From NCBI GenBank assembly GCA_905221605.1, contig CAJNDS010001192.1, forward strand, positions 1 through 29,445: DNA of 29,445 nt, read 5' to 3'. This document shows, piece after piece, positions 8,405 to 20,800 of the stretch. This stretch comes from Symbiodinium natans. Its lineage: Eukaryota > Sar > Dinophyceae > Suessiales > Symbiodiniaceae. Position numbers and translations under genes: made by a program. The notes beneath the pieces were generated by a model that saw only the letters and a program-made list of their open reading frames with translations, made no database searches and was not told the origin of the DNA. Position 1 is the stretch's first letter, and each line of letters starts with the position of its first letter.

Positions 8405-11350
8405 CTCGTTCCACCATTTGTCCTTGCAGCGCTCTTTTTGCACGAGTTCGGTTACGCCTTGCAATGCTCCGCACCAGACGAGCTCCCGGCCTGCTTGAAT
8501 CAGTGGATCCGCCGCTACTTGTGCTTGGCTGCTTGCAGGTTTCAGGTAGGCTGGTATGTCCACGAGGCTGCCACCTTCTGGAGGCGGTAGTTGGTTGAAA
8601 TCGCCGAGAAACACGACGTTGAGGCCGGCGAAGGGTCTCACTCGTCCCGTGACGTCGTGCTTCCAGCGGCTGGCGGCTGGGGTGGCGCTGCGAATGCGAG
8701 CTTCGATTTGTGTGAGGAGCGTGGCGCTGACCATGCCGATTTCGTCGATGATTAACCATCGCCAGAGGGCTATGCGCTTGGCGGTGTCTGGAGACATGCC
8801 CTTGTCGAGGCTGTGGCGCCCCATGGAGAGTCCGCAACTGGCGTGGAGCGTCTTTCCGCGGATGTCTGCGGCGTTGGTTGCCTGGAACGCGGCGGTCTCG
8901 AAGTCGATTCCCTGGACGTAGCCGAGGACATCTTGGAAAAGCGCACGCATGCATTTGAGAACGTGGGTTTTGCCGCTGCCCGGACCGCCGTGGAGAAGCC
9001 AGACGAGCGGCTCGTCCGCTTGCAGTCTGGTGTCGTTGCTTGGCGTCAGGTTGTATTCCACTAGAATCCTGTTTACGATCAGTTGCATGAAGCTTTTTTG
9101 TTGTTCGTTTAAAGTGGACTGAATTTTCTTGCTGTTTAGCCATGTGTGTAGTTTGTCTGCGGTGATTCTGTTCTGGTGGGTTACGACGGGTCGTTGGTAA
9201 GGGTGGTGGAGGCCTGTTTGTTGCTGCTGCTCGGTCGATGTTTGTAGTCTGCGCGAGTCTTTTGCTGCTTGGATCAGCTTGTCTGGGTCCGCTACGCCGG
9301 GTGAGGACTTCAGCAGCGAGTTCTGTGTCGCAGCCATTTTGGACAGCGGGTTGCTTTCTGGTGTGTGTGAAAGCCAGATCTTTTGGCTGAGATCAAACAT
9401 GTTTTTTGTAAGCTGGCCTCGTTTCATTGTGGTCGTTGTTGCTGTTGCGTCTTCTGAAGGTTCCGGAGCCGTGGCTTCTGGGTCGTCGTTATCGTCTTCG
9501 GCTCCTCGAACCCTCGTGGTTTTGGCGAGTTGCAAGTCGTCGTCTTCGAAGTGATACATGATGTCTTCTAAGTTATCGTTGTCGCTGTTGCAGCAGAGGT
9601 CGTTGTTTATTTGCAGTTGGCGTGGTAGACAGAAGGTGAAAGCGTAGTTCAGGACGTAGCGCTTGACTTCCTCCGTGGCCCAGCCTGTGTGGGTCGCCCA
9701 TCTCATGAGGGCCTCCTTCCAGGTTGTCGTGTCGGGACCTTTTAGCGTGCCTATGTACGGAGCTTCGTCGGTGGCGTCATTTTTGGTGCCGCTCCAGGGT
9801 CGGAAGAGAACCAGGAGGCGTTTCGCGTGCTCTTCGTCGTTTCGTCCGTACGTGGCTTTGAACACTACAGGAACATGTGGCCTTGGTCGGGGTACGATGA
9901 TCCAGTCGTGTCGGAACGGTTCGTGCGTTGGATCATCCGTCATGGGACTCATGGGCATCCAGTCGTCATCTCCGCGTTCGTGTATTCGATAGTGCAAGCC
10001 GGGTTGGAGCTTCTGCCAGAAGGTTCCTGCATTAATTTGTTTCGAGCCGGCTTCGGTGAGGTAGGCGTGGTATTTCTTGGGTCGTGGTTGCGCTGCGTCA
10101 CCTGGTTGTTGCTCGAGGTGGTGAGGCCGAGTTGCCATCTTCGTGCTGTAGTATCTGAGAAACTCGTAGGCGGACAAGGGGCTCACCTCAGGTCGCCGTC
10201 CTCGATGAGCGTAGATGGTCCAGAACGCGGGCTTGGGAATGGCTTGGCGGTTGCAGGTTTTTCTGGTGTCTTTACAAATCATTGCTTGTTCTTGTCTGGG
10301 TTGGTTGGTGGTCACGATTTCCTCGAGCAACTGGAGTCCGTGATGTAGGTTGATTTGTTGGCATGGGCTCGTTTTCACTGCCTCAGCTTTGGTGGGGTCC
10401 AGATGGCCGGCGTGCTGGACGAGGTTGGTGCATTCCACGGCTCCACGGACCACGCCTCGGGCATAGCAATCTGTGGCGAGTCTTTTGGCTGTGCGTGCCC
10501 CGACGTATCCGGTGTTGGGGTTGTGCTGCAGTTCCTTGGTCAGGTCGTGTTCTTGCGCGGCTTGGCTTTTGTTCCATTCGTGCACTTCGTTGATGGCGAT
10601 GGGCAGGCGCTTGCACTGGTAGTCGCAGGCGTAGCCGGCCTGCGCGGACTGGTTGATCTGGGCTTGGCGCATGATTTCCCAGATGTTGTCTTCGCTTGTG
10701 CAGTTTTCATCGCAGCAGGCGGGATCGTGGAATTGTTGGGTGATGGGGAAGCGGTATGGGACCTGGACGTCGCTATTGCATCGTAGTGCTGCGAGCATGG
10801 CTGGATGGGTGCCGTTGAGGTTCGCGTCGTTGCAAGGCCCCCAGAGCAGGCCTAAGGCGCTGCGTTTGCCCTTGGTTGGCATGTCCATGTTTTCTGCTAG
10901 GCCCTTGCAGATGAGGAGGCTTTTGTCTGTTAGGCGCTTGTCTCGTGGGAAGCCGGCTTTGCATTTGGTGGGATCTTTGGGGTCTTTGCAGTGGCGTAGT
11001 GGCATGGGAGGTCCGTCGGGTGTGTTGGGAAGGTGGACGTGGTGTTGTTTTAGCTGTTGGAGTTTTTCGACGTCTTCGTTTAGGTAGAGCTGTCTCCAGG
11101 TCTCGGCAGGCAGCTTGCTGTCGCTTTGATAGTCGGGACGGCTGAGCGCGAGCGTTGAGCTGCGGAAAGCTGGCCAGGCTGCTTCGGTTTCGTGGCGATG
11201 TCGTTGCCATTCTTCTGGGTTGGAATACACGGTGCGGGAGACGTGTGAAACGTAGTTTTGGTACTGCTTCAGCATTTTCATCTGTTGCTCTGAACTCAGT
11301 TTCTGCAGATCGGCGATGGGTCTGAATTGGTGGAAGCTCTGCACGAAAAC
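8405..11350 (-). CDS. Helitron polyprotein main exon: Rep C-terminal half and PIF1 helicase domain 1
   Basis: This is an uninterrupted 982-codon exon. At about residue 238 it has GYACDYQCK, matching the Helitron Rep catalytic Y-x3-Y-x2-K arrangement (plus-strand 10610-10637), followed by IAINEVHEW. Around residues 470-620 is the conserved linker of this family ([27 protein letters not shown]-like). An acidic Thr-rich stretch ([19 protein letters not shown]) follows. The SF1 PIF1-family helicase begins near residue 740: Walker [11 protein letters not shown] (about 8964-8993), motif [12 protein letters not shown] (about 8729-8755) and motif [16 protein letters not shown]. The Rep nicks and joins DNA by tyrosine attack, and the helicase unwinds for rolling-circle-like transposition. 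All key residues seen are intact. Confidence 0.93.
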
Positions 11351-11704
11351 CTGTGCAAGTCCACGTGTGTGTGTGTGTGTGTGTGTCTGTGTGTGTCTGT
11401 GTGTGTCTGTGTGTGTCTGTGTGTGTCTGTGTGTGTCTGTGTGTGTCTGTGTGTGTGTGTGTTTTCTGTATGTGAATCTTTCTGTGTTTGTGTGTGCACC
11501 TGTGGGGTTGTGATGTGGATAGGTGGTTACATTGTGGGACTGTGAAAGGTTTGGGCGTAGTGTATACATTTGTAGTATGTGATTTTTATATGTTTTTTTG
11601 TGTGGTGTCAGAGGGGGGGAGAGGGTGAACGTGCGAGTATGTGCTTGTGCCCGTGTGTACTTTGAGTTGGGTCATTGAACAGTTCCTTTCTTTGTGGTTC
11701 GGAC
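11351..11704 (-). other. Intron, GT-AG, 354 bp, with TG microsatellite
   Basis: The donor CAG|GTCCGA and acceptor TTGCACAG|GTT join LHIHFQ to VFVQSFHQF in phase 0. About 100 bp of (TGTGTGTC)n lies just upstream of the acceptor in transcript sense (11364-11462). Confidence 0.82.
11364..11462. repeat. (GTGTGTCT)n microsatellite
   Basis: TG dinucleotides are interspersed with a regular C every eight bases. The His-Thr frames across it are artefacts of the repeat. It lies inside an intron of the Helitron gene. Confidence 0.95.
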
Positions 11705-12115
11705 CTGGAAGTGGATGTGCAGGCTTCCGCTTTTCTGACACTCGATCGAGCCATAGACGGAGTCTACGCGTCCGAAGATTCCTCCGCATGCCATGGCGTT
11801 GCTGCCGAAGGCGTCTGTGCAAGGATTGTTGGTCATTGCGCATTCGGGACAATTGGGACAGAATCTTACTCCGAATAGGTGCCGCATGGCCAGTTGCACG
11901 AGCACGCGGAAGCCTTCCGCGCATGCTAACGGGTCCTTGGCTAGCATGGCTCGGCGCTCGTCATAGGCGGGCAGTTGAGTCATCAGTTTTTCCGGATCGA
12001 GGCTGTAGTACTCCACGTTGAGATCCGGTTTGTTTTTGGACTGATATGACCTGGTGGCTTCTTCGGTGGTGGCGGGATCGCATTCTCTAGCTCTTGCCAG
12101 GCGCACCATGAGGAC
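11705..12115 (-). CDS. Helitron polyprotein exon: Rep HUH motif
   Basis: This 137-codon exon starts VLMVRLARARECDPAT and ends SGSLHIHFQ. The Cys pairs FCPNCPEC precede NPCTDAFGSNAMACGGIFGR. The sequence IECQKSGSLHIHFQ is the Helitron Rep HUH motif, with His-Ile-His as the metal ligands for the nicking reaction (11705-11722). The catalytic tyrosines lie in the next exon. The sequence pattern from LFGVRFCPNC to the HUH motif is that of Helitron_like_N domains. Confidence 0.92.
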
Positions 12116-12295
12116 CTGCGTGGTGTTGCTGTTCTTGTTATGTTTTTTGGCGGCGGTGGTGGCGCGTGGTTATTCGCCGGTCTTCGTGGGATCATTTTTA
12201 GTGATCGGATATTCACTGTCGTTTTGCATGTGTTTGTGTGCTTAGAGAAGAAGGCTGGTCAGGGTTTTGTTCTGTTCGTTTTCAAACCAAGATGC
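12116..12295 (-). other. Intron, GC-AG, 180 bp
   Basis: The donor TCC|GCATCT and acceptor CACGCAG|GTC join SPSERDS to VLMVRLARA in phase 0. The available GT donor a few bases on gives the wrong frame. Confidence 0.75.
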
Positions 12296-12439
12296 GGAGT
12301 CTCTTTCGGAGGGGGAGAAGGTTACGAAGAGCGGCGTCCCGTAGCAAATTCGATTGGCGTGAGTTTCTTGTCTCATGATGCTTCTGACGTCGTGGGTGCC
12401 CGGAATGTTGCGGCAGCGTGCCGTGCAGTTGTCCAGCAC
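12296..12439 (-). CDS. Helitron polyprotein exon: start of Helitron-like N domain
   Basis: The 48 codons read VLDNCTARCRNIPGTHDVRS, then RICYGTPLFVTFSPSERDS. The segment G-x-P-L-F-V-T-F-SPSE is the beginning of the Helitron-like N-terminal (Rep) domain. The exon joins both neighbours in phase 0. Confidence 0.88.
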
Positions 12440-12620
12440 CTGCACGTGTGGCTTTTGACGTGTGGGAAACGCATACTGGTTGTTCTTTTTGTCAGAGAGC
12501 AGAAGAGAGTCTAAAAATGATGTAAGAGAGAGAACAAAAGATGACCAACAAAAACAATAACATAAAAAACAACAAAGAGAAGGAGAGAAAGAAAGAGAGA
12601 AAACCAGAGATAGATGCCAC
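12440..12620 (-). other. Intron, GT-AG, 181 bp
   Basis: The donor CGA|GTGGCA and acceptor CGTGCAG|GTG join ARSLAHIR to VLDNCTAR. Confidence 0.72.
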
Positions 12621-14537
12621 TCGGATGTGTGCCAGGGATCGGGCCTTCTTTGCGGCTTCGGATAGGCCGATGCTGTACTTGACCTTGCTCAGATCGCCTT
12701 TGACGGGCTTGATCTGGTTGCTGATGTCCATGTACTTGCCGTGATGGAGCGCGTTCTGGATTTCGTTCAGTCCGTGAAGTATTTCGAGGTTGCTGAATTT
12801 CCGGTGGTCGCCCTGTTCGTCGATCGTTGCATACATGAAGGTGTTTTGTTGCAGGTTTACCATGGTTCGGAAGAGGAAGTTCCAGGTCGTGAAGCCGAAT
12901 GTCCAGTCTCGTCTAAACTGTGTTTCGGCGCGACGTAGCATGGCTGCCGCCCAGGCGTGAATGTGGACGGGTGGTGCGTTGGGGTCTCGGCTGCGTCTGT
13001 TTGTGATGCCCCTCTCGTTGCGGTCATCTTCTGCTTTTTGTGTTCGGGTGTCTTGCACGTCGGGACAGGCTGTGGCGTAGCTGAAGCAGAAGCAGAAAGC
13101 GGTGGCGAAGTACATAGGTTCAAACTGGTCGATGAGCTGGTTGCCCGTTCTGACTTCGAAGGTGTCCATCTTTTTGTGCAGCTGTGGTGTCAGTTGGTCT
13201 CGGAGATTGTTTAAGGCCGCGACGGCGATTGAGTTTTGATTTTCTCGTTCCTCGCTGCGTCCTTCGGCCAAGATGCCTTGCGCGCGTTGGCTGGCAAATA
13301 TTTCGCCGGCTTTCGATTCATCTTCGTGAGGGTGGTCCACGGGTGTTGCGGCTTTTTGTGGTTGTAGCTTTCCCCAGTCGTCGCTGTTTTGCATGACCTC
13401 GATTACTTTTAGGACTTCGGGTGGAATGCCGTCTTCTGGGAGCTCGCTGGCCGTTCTTTGTATGTTCTCTGCTCGTGTCTTCTGGAAGGCTGGATGGCCC
13501 GACTTCTTCATGTCGAGGATCAGCTGCACGACCACCTCTCGGCGCACAGTGGCCTGGTGAATGAGCGTCTTCAATTCGGAGGCAGTCGTTTTGCGCGTTT
13601 TGTTCGTTTTCAGAAGGACTCTTACGATTTCTCCCAGCTGCTTTCCTGTGCGTGGTAGTTGTGGTGGACTTTCTTCGGAGTTCAGTGCGTCCTTGAGGTT
13701 TGTGAGAAGTTCTTCCCAGGGCATCGGGAAAGTGAGTGCGTTTCCTCTTGCTCCCAGTCGATGGAGTGCTGCGTGGGCCTTGGCGTCGAGGGCTGCTGTG
13801 GTTCCTCTTTCTTCTTCTCCATATCGTGCTTCCATGGAGAAGCAGATTAGGGTGGTTACGCAGGGGCTGGCGCAGATCATTTCCATCACTGTCACGTTTT
13901 CTTTGTAGAGGCGTTCGGGGGCGAATCCCGTCCACATGTCATTGCACAGGCTCAGGGGCGGTAGCTGTCCCTTTCTTAGGTGTTGGGCGCAATCTTTGCA
14001 CAGTGGCACTTCGCACTTTTCGCATAGCGTGTGAAGGCTGGGGTGCTCTGGATGGGCGGTGCATTGGTGATCTTCTGGGCAGCAGAGTACTGCGCCGTGA
14101 CCAGGGATGTTCACTTGCCAGTTGTGAAAGTCTGTGAGAGAGCTTAGCTTGATGTCTCCAGCTAGGGTGTCGTAGGTGTCCAGGTATTTTTGTAGGCTGA
14201 GTATTTTGTAGAGATTGTTCGTTCTTGCCTCTGTTTCTTCTTTTGAATCCAGGGATTCGAGGATGGGGTACCAGTCGATGCTGTTGGCTTCGTTTATTTC
14301 GTCCACGCGCGTGTGGATGCACGCGCAGCTGAAGCAGATGAGGGCTTCGATTCGGTTCTCGGTCGTGGCATTCGTGAAGCTTTTGAGTGCCGAGCGGTCT
14401 CGGGAGCAGCCGGCCGGGGGGGCTTGCTTGCGGCAGACGGTGGCGACAGCTTCGTTATAGATGCTCCTGATGATATCTTTGGGCTTTGGCTTTGGCATGT
14501 GCTCCATTGCGGGCTTCAACTTCTCGTAGTGTGCTTC
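12621..14537 (-). CDS. Helitron polyprotein exon: Cys-rich and DUF6570-like region
   Basis: This 639-codon exon follows acceptor CTGCACAG at 14545-14538. It begins EAHYEKLKPAMEH, supplying the last His of the C2H2 finger whose other ligands sit in the exon 11.9 kb upstream. Residues about 15-40 (DIIRSIYNEAVATV) and 50-70 are well conserved in dinoflagellate Helitron proteins. At about 150-185 is a B-box-like Cys/His cluster (CCPEDHQC, CEKCEVPLCKDC). It is followed by LSLCNDMWTGFAPERLY and TVMEMICASPCVTTLICF, resembling the DUF6570 region found before Rep in Helitrons. FEVRTGNQLIDQFEPMYF and a C-terminal segment ending VKGDLSKVKYSIGLSEAAKK lead into Rep. The region is probably structural or DNA-binding. 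Confidence 0.88.
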
Positions 14538-14570
14538 CTGTGCAGGGATCCCTTATGCGTGTGATCTAGC

Positions 14571-14586
14571 ATATATATATATATAT
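14571..14586. repeat. (AT)8 microsatellite at left edge of nested element
   Basis: Sixteen bases of alternating AT directly abut the proposed left terminal inverted repeat. The matching (AT)10 lies at the right edge. Together they probably represent one target microsatellite split by insertion. Confidence 0.9.
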
Positions 14587-14596
14587 GAGCCCGCCG

Positions 14597-14616
14597 CCTT
14601 TAGGGTCTATTTAGCT
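14597..14616 (+). repeat. Left terminal inverted repeat of nested element
   Basis: The sequence is CCTTTAGGGTCTATTTAGCT. Its exact reverse complement ends at 25971. It contains one copy of the plant and dinoflagellate telomere-type word TTTAGGG, but no tandem array. Confidence 0.85.
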
Positions 14617-14830
14617 TTGGGTTTTTCTTATTGCTTTAAAAGAGCGAATATAAACATCGTAATACAAAAATACATATTTACACCTACATATGGCACGCAA
14701 ATCTCATGCCCAGCGGTTCTAGGCCTAGCCGCACGCCATTACGAACTGCGAATTTCTGGTTATTCTTATTTTCATTTGTTTCTCTTTGCTGTCTGTGTAT
14801 GCGTGTTCTTTTTTCAGCCTGCGTGAAAAA
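14617..14830. other. Unique sub-terminal stretch of nested element
   Basis: AT-leaning single-copy sequence between the left TIR and the purine/pyrimidine repeats. It contains GCTTTAAAAGAGCG, which resembles the hairpin word at about 3572-3586. No coding or RNA signal seen. Confidence 0.5.
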
Positions 14831-17800
14831 GTCGCTGTTTGGCTGCGGCAGAAGGGAAAGAGAAGTGAGAGAGGAGAGACAACAAGGAGGTCATTTTAAT
14901 TTTCTGGAAGGGTATTGAAAAGAAGAGAAAAGACAAGAAACAAGGAGACGGATGGCACTCTTCTTTATCTATCATCTCTCCCTTCCTTGCCTCTCCCGTT
15001 TCCCTCTATAATTCAAAAGACAAGACTTTTTTTGGTCTTCGCAGATCTCTCTCCTCTTCAGGAAGCCCACTTGCCCGTATTTTGCTTGCTTTCTGAAACG
15101 ACAAGGAAAACAACACATAGAAAGAGAGGAAAGGGAATGAAACAATAGGCAGTGGAGCTCTTCAGTGTCTTTCCCTATCTCTTTTCTTCTTTTTCTTTTT
15201 CATTCAATAAGGAAAAGAAGCTTCCTTTTGTGTGTTTTTGAAATTCAAAGAGAACAGGAGACGGGAAGGGAGAGAGAAAGGAGAGAGGAGAGATCAAAAG
15301 GAATGCAATTTTAATGGGAAGAGCAATGAAAAGAATGGAAGAGAAATGAAGACAGGAGAGGGAGGTGCAAAATCAGGCTAAGAGAAGATGGTGCTCGTTT
15401 TCATCTTTCTTCTCTTGTTCTTTTCCCTGTCAAATAGAAAACAAAAGGAAGAACAATGAACATGCAAAGGAACCCGTTTTCTTTTTCCATTTGGGAACAA
15501 GGAAAGAACAGAGGCGATAGGGCGAGAGGAGGGATTTGCTGAAGCATGGGGAGGGTCTACGGACAAGGAGCCAACCCCGCTCAGTTTCCCCATCCATTGA
15601 AACAGGAAAAGAAAGGAACAGGGCCTCCATTCCCCTCTTGTTCTTCCTTTCTTGTGTTTTTGTCATATCAAGGGGAACAGGAGAAGAGAAGGGAGAGAGA
15701 AGAAGAGAGGAGAGACAACAAGGATTGCATTTGTACTGGGAAGAGCAAAGAAAAGAATAGAAGAGAGATGAATAAAGGAGAGGGAGAGACAAAATAAGGC
15801 GCAGAGAAGATGGCACTCTTCTTTATCTATCCTCTCCCCCTTATCTCTCCCTGCCCTCTTTCTTTTCGAAATAAGAAAACAAAAAGGAAGAACTATGAGA
15901 AGGAGAAGGGGACGGAAAGGAACGGAAAGGATAGGCCGATAGGAGGGGTATGATGAAGTATGGCAAGGTCCACGCGCCAGGAGTCACCCTCTGCTTACCC
16001 TTCCACTGCCTTATCATACAAGTTCCTTTCTTGCGCTGTATCAGTTGAAAGGAAACAGAAGGAGAAAAGGGAAAGGGAAGTGAGAGAGGAGAGATGACTT
16101 GGACGGCATTTTTCTGGAAGCGCAACTGTACCGGAATGTGGCCACAACAAGCAGGCCAGGGAGGCTCAGGCGGGGCAACTGTAGCGGAATGTGGCCACAA
16201 CAAGCAGGCCAGGGAGGCTCAGGCGGGGCAAGTCTCTCCCCAATTAGAAAAAAACCAATCTTGCTCTTCGCAGATAGATAAGTGCCCTTCTTCCACTTCA
16301 GGAAATCGCCTTTCCCAAATTTTGCTTTTTGAAGCGAATAAGAAAAACAACAGATAAGAAGAGAGGACAGGGAATGACTAGGTAAAGAGAGGGGCTCTTC
16401 AATTGTGCGTTACTTTTCCTTCTTGGGGGATGTCCTTTTTTTCTCCCTTGAAGATGCAGAAAACTATCAAAAGGAACACCCGTTCCATCGCCCATTTACT
16501 CTTCAATTCCCTTCCTTATCTCCTATGCTCTTTTCTTTAGTCATTGCAACAGGAGAAGACAGGAAAAGGGCCTCCATTCCCCTCTTGTTCTTCCTTTCTT
16601 GTGTTTTTGTCATATAAAGGGGAACAGGAGAAGAGAAGGGGAAGAGAAGGAGAGAGGAGCGATGAAAGGAACACACTTTTAATGGGAAGAGCCAAGAAAA
16701 GAATGGAAGAGAGATGAATAAAGGAGAGGGAGAGACAAAACAAGTTGCAAAGAAGATGGCGCTCTTCTTAATCTATCCCCTCTCCCTTATCTCTCCCTTC
16801 CTTTTTTCTTTTCGAAATAAGAAAAAATATGAAAAGGAGAAGGGTAAGGAAAAGAGCAGAAGAGATAGGCCGAAAAGAGTGATATGATGAAGTATGGCAA
16901 GGTCCACACGCAAGGAGTCACCCTCTGCTTACCCTCCCACTGCCCTTATCATACAAGTTCCTTTCTTGTGGTTTATCAGCTAAACGGAAACAGAAGGAGA
17001 GAAAGGAAAGAGAAGTGAGAGACGAGAGACAACAAGGAGGTCATTTTAATTTTCTGGAAGGGTATTGAAAAGAAGAGAAAAGACAAGAAACAAGGAGACG
17101 GATGGCACTGATCTTTATCTATCATCTCTCCCTTGCTTGTCTTTCCCTTTTCCCTCTATAATGAAAAAAAAGGCGCCCTCTCTCGTCTTCAGGAACCCGT
17201 TCACTTTTTCCGTTTGGGAACAAGGAAAAGAACAGAGGCGATAGGGCGAGAGGAAGAATTTGCTGAAGCATGGGGAGGGTCTACGGGCAAGGAGCCAACC
17301 CCGCTCACTTGCCCCATCCATTGTGAAAAGAACAGGGCCTCCATTCCCCTCTTGTTCTTCCTTTCTTGCGTTTTTGTCATTTCAGGGGGAACAGGAGAAG
17401 AGAAGGGAAAGAGAAGGAGCGAGGAGATAAAAAGAACACAATTTTAATGGGAAGAGCCAAGAAAAGAATAGAAGAGAGATGAATAAAGGAGAGGGAGAGA
17501 CAAAACAAGGCGCAAAGAAGATGGCACTCTTCTTTATCTATCCTCTCTCCCTTATCTCTGCAAGGAATAGAACAGACAGGAAGCAAGGAGACGGAGTGAC
17601 AAAACTTGTCGCAAAGCTTTATATATCTCCCTTGTCTCTCCCTAATTAGAAAAAACCAATCTTGCTATTCACAGATAGATAGGCGCCCTTCTTCCTCTTC
17701 AGGAAATCGCCTTTCCTTTATTTGGCTTTTTGAAGCGAATAAGAAAAACAACAGATAAGAAGAGAGGACAGGGAATGACTAGGTAAAGAGAGGAGCTCTT

Positions 17801-20800
17801 CAATTTTCCTCCCTTTCCTTTATCTATTGCAAGAGGAGAAGACAGGAAAAGGGCCTCCATTCCCCTCTTGTTCTTCCTTTCTTGTGTTTTTGTCATATAA
17901 AGGGGAACAGGAGAAGAGAAGGGGAAGAGAAGGAGAGAGGAGCGATGAAAGGAAGACAATTTTAAGGGGAAGAGCCAAGAAAAGAATGGAAGAGAGATGA
18001 ATAAAGGAGAGGGAGAGACAAAACAAGGCGCAAAGAAGATGGCACTCTTCTTTATCTATCCTCTCTCCCTTATCTCTGCAAGGAATAGAACAGACAGGAA
18101 GCAAGGAGACGGAGTGACAAAACTTGTCGCAAAGCTTTATATATCTCCCTTGTCTCTCCCTAATTAGAAAAAACCAATCTTGCTATTCACAGATAGATAG
18201 GTGCCCTTCTTCCTCTTCAGGGAATCGCCTTTCCCTTATTTTGCTTTTTGAAGCGAATAAGAAAAACAACAGATAAGAAGAGAGGACAGGGAATGACTAG
18301 GTAAAGAGAGGAGCTCTTCAATTTTCCTCCCTATCTCTTATGTTACTTTTCCTCCTTGGGGGATGTCCTTTTTTCTCCCTTGAAGATGCAGAAAACTATC
18401 AAAAAGAACACCCGTTCCATCGCCCATTTACTCTTCAATTCCCTTCCTTATCTCCTATGCTCTTTTCCTTATTCATTGCAACAGGAGAAGACAGGAAAAG
18501 GGCTTCCATTCCCCTCCTGTTCTTCCTTTCTTGTGTTTTTTGTCATATAAAGGGGAACAGGAGAAGAGAAGGGGAAGAGAAGGAGAGAGGAGCGATCAAA
18601 GGAACACAATTTTAAGGGGAAGAGCCAAGAAAAGAATGGAAGAGAGATGAATAAAGGAGAGGGAGAGACAAAACAAGTTGCAAAGAAGATGGCGCTCTTC
18701 TTAATCCATCCCCTCTCCCTTATCTCTCCCTTCCCTTTTTCTTTTCGAAATAAGAAAAACTAAGCAGGAAGAATTATGAAAAGGAGAAGGCTTTCTTGTG
18801 GTTTACAGCTAAACGGAAGCAGAAGGAGAGAAGGGAAAGAGAAGTGAGAGAGGAGAGACAACAAGGAGGTCATTTTAATTTTCTGGAAGGGTATTGAAAA
18901 GAAGAGAAAAGACAAGAAACAAGGAGACGGATGGCACTGATCTTTATCTATCATCTCTCCCTTGCTTGTCTTTCCCTTTTCCCTCTATAATGAAAAAAAA
19001 GGCGCCCTCTCTCGTCTTCAGGAACCCGTTCACTTTTTCCGTTTGGGAACAAGGAAAAGAACAGAGGCGATAGGGCGAGAGGAAGAATTTGCTGAAGCAT
19101 GGGGAGGGTCTACGGGCAAGGAGCCAACCCCGCTCACTTGCCCCATCCATTGTGAAAAGAACAGGGCCTCCATTCCCCTCTTGTTCTTCCTTTCTTGCGT
19201 TTTTGTCATTTAAGGGGGAACAGGAGAAGAGAAGGGAAAGAGAAGGAGCGAGGAGAGATAAAAGAACACAATTTTAATGGGAAGAGCCAAGAAAAGAATA
19301 GAAGAGAGATGAATAAAGGAGAGGGAGAGACAAAACAAGGCGCAAAGAAGATGGCACTCTTCTTTATCTATCCTCTCTCCCTTATCTCTGCAAGGAATAG
19401 AACAGACAGGAAGCAAGGAGACGGAGTGACAAAACTTGTCGCAAAGCTTTATATATCTCCCTTGTCTCTCCCTAATTAGAAAAAACCAATCTTGCTATTC
19501 ACAGATAGATAGGTGCCCTTCTTCCTCTTCAGGGAATCGCCTTTCCCTTATTTTGCTTTTTGAAGCGAATAAGAAAAACAACAGATAAGAAGAGAGGACA
19601 GGGAATGACTAGGTAAAGAGAGGAGCTCTTCAATTTTCCTCCCTATCTCTTATGTTACTTTTCCTCCTTGGGGGATGTCCTTTTTTCTCCCTTGAAGATG
19701 CAGAAAACTATCAAAAAGAACACCCGTTCCATCGCCCATTTACTCTTCAATTCCCTTCCTTATCTCCTATGCTCTTTTCCTTATTCATTGCAACAGGAGA
19801 AGACAGGAAAAGGGCTTCCATTCCCCTCCTGTTCTTCCTTTCTTGTGTTTTTTGTCATATAAACGGGAACAGGAGAAGAGAAGGGAAAGAGAAGGAGAGA
19901 TGAGCGATAAAAAGAACACAATTTTAATGGGAAGAGCCAAGAAAAGAATGGAAGAGAGATGAATAAAGGAGAGGGAGAGACAAAACAAGTTGCAAAGAAG
20001 ATGGCGCTCTTCTTAATCCATCCCCTCTCCCTTATCTCTCCCTTCCCTTTTTCTTTTTGAAATAAGAAAAACTAAGCAGGAAGAATTATGAAAAGGAGAA
20101 GGCTTTCTTGTGGTTTACAGCTAAACGGAAGCAGAAGGAGAGAAGGGAAAGAGAAGTGAGAGAGGAGAGACAACAAGGAGGTCATTTTAATTTTCTGGAA
20201 GGGTATTGAAAAGAAGAGAAAAGACAAGAAACAAGGAGACGGATGGCACTCTTCTTTATCTATCATCTCTCCCTTGCTTGTCTTTCCCTTTTCCCTCTAT
20301 AATGAAAAAAAGGCGCCCTCTCTCGTCTTCAGGAACCCGTTCACTTTTTCCGTTTGGGAACAAGGAAAAGAACAGAGGCGATAGGGCGAGAGGAAGAATT
20401 TGCTGAAGCATGGGGAGGGTCTACGGGCAAGGAGCCAACCCCGCTCACTTGCCCCATCCATTGTGAAAAGAACAGGGCCTCCATTCCCCTCTTGTTCTTC
20501 CTTTCTTGCGTTTTTGTCATTTCAGGGGGAACAGGAGAAGAGAAGGGAAAGAGAAGGAGCGAGGAGAGATAAAAAGAACACAATTTTAATGGGAAGAGCC
20601 AAGAAAAGAATAGAAGAGAGATGAATAAAGGAGAGGGAGAGACAAAACAAGGCGCAAAGAAGATGGCACTCTTCTTTATCTATCCTCTCTCCCTTATCTC
20701 TGCAAGGAATAGAACAGACAGGAAGCAAGGAGACGGAGTGACAAAACTTGTCGCAAAGCTTTATATATCTCCCTTGTCTCTCCCTAATTAGAAAAAACCA

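Noticed and set aside
14597-14616. Telomere-type TTTAGGG word in the TIR
   Set aside because: There is only one copy at each end and no tandem array, so there is no evidence of telomeric sequence.
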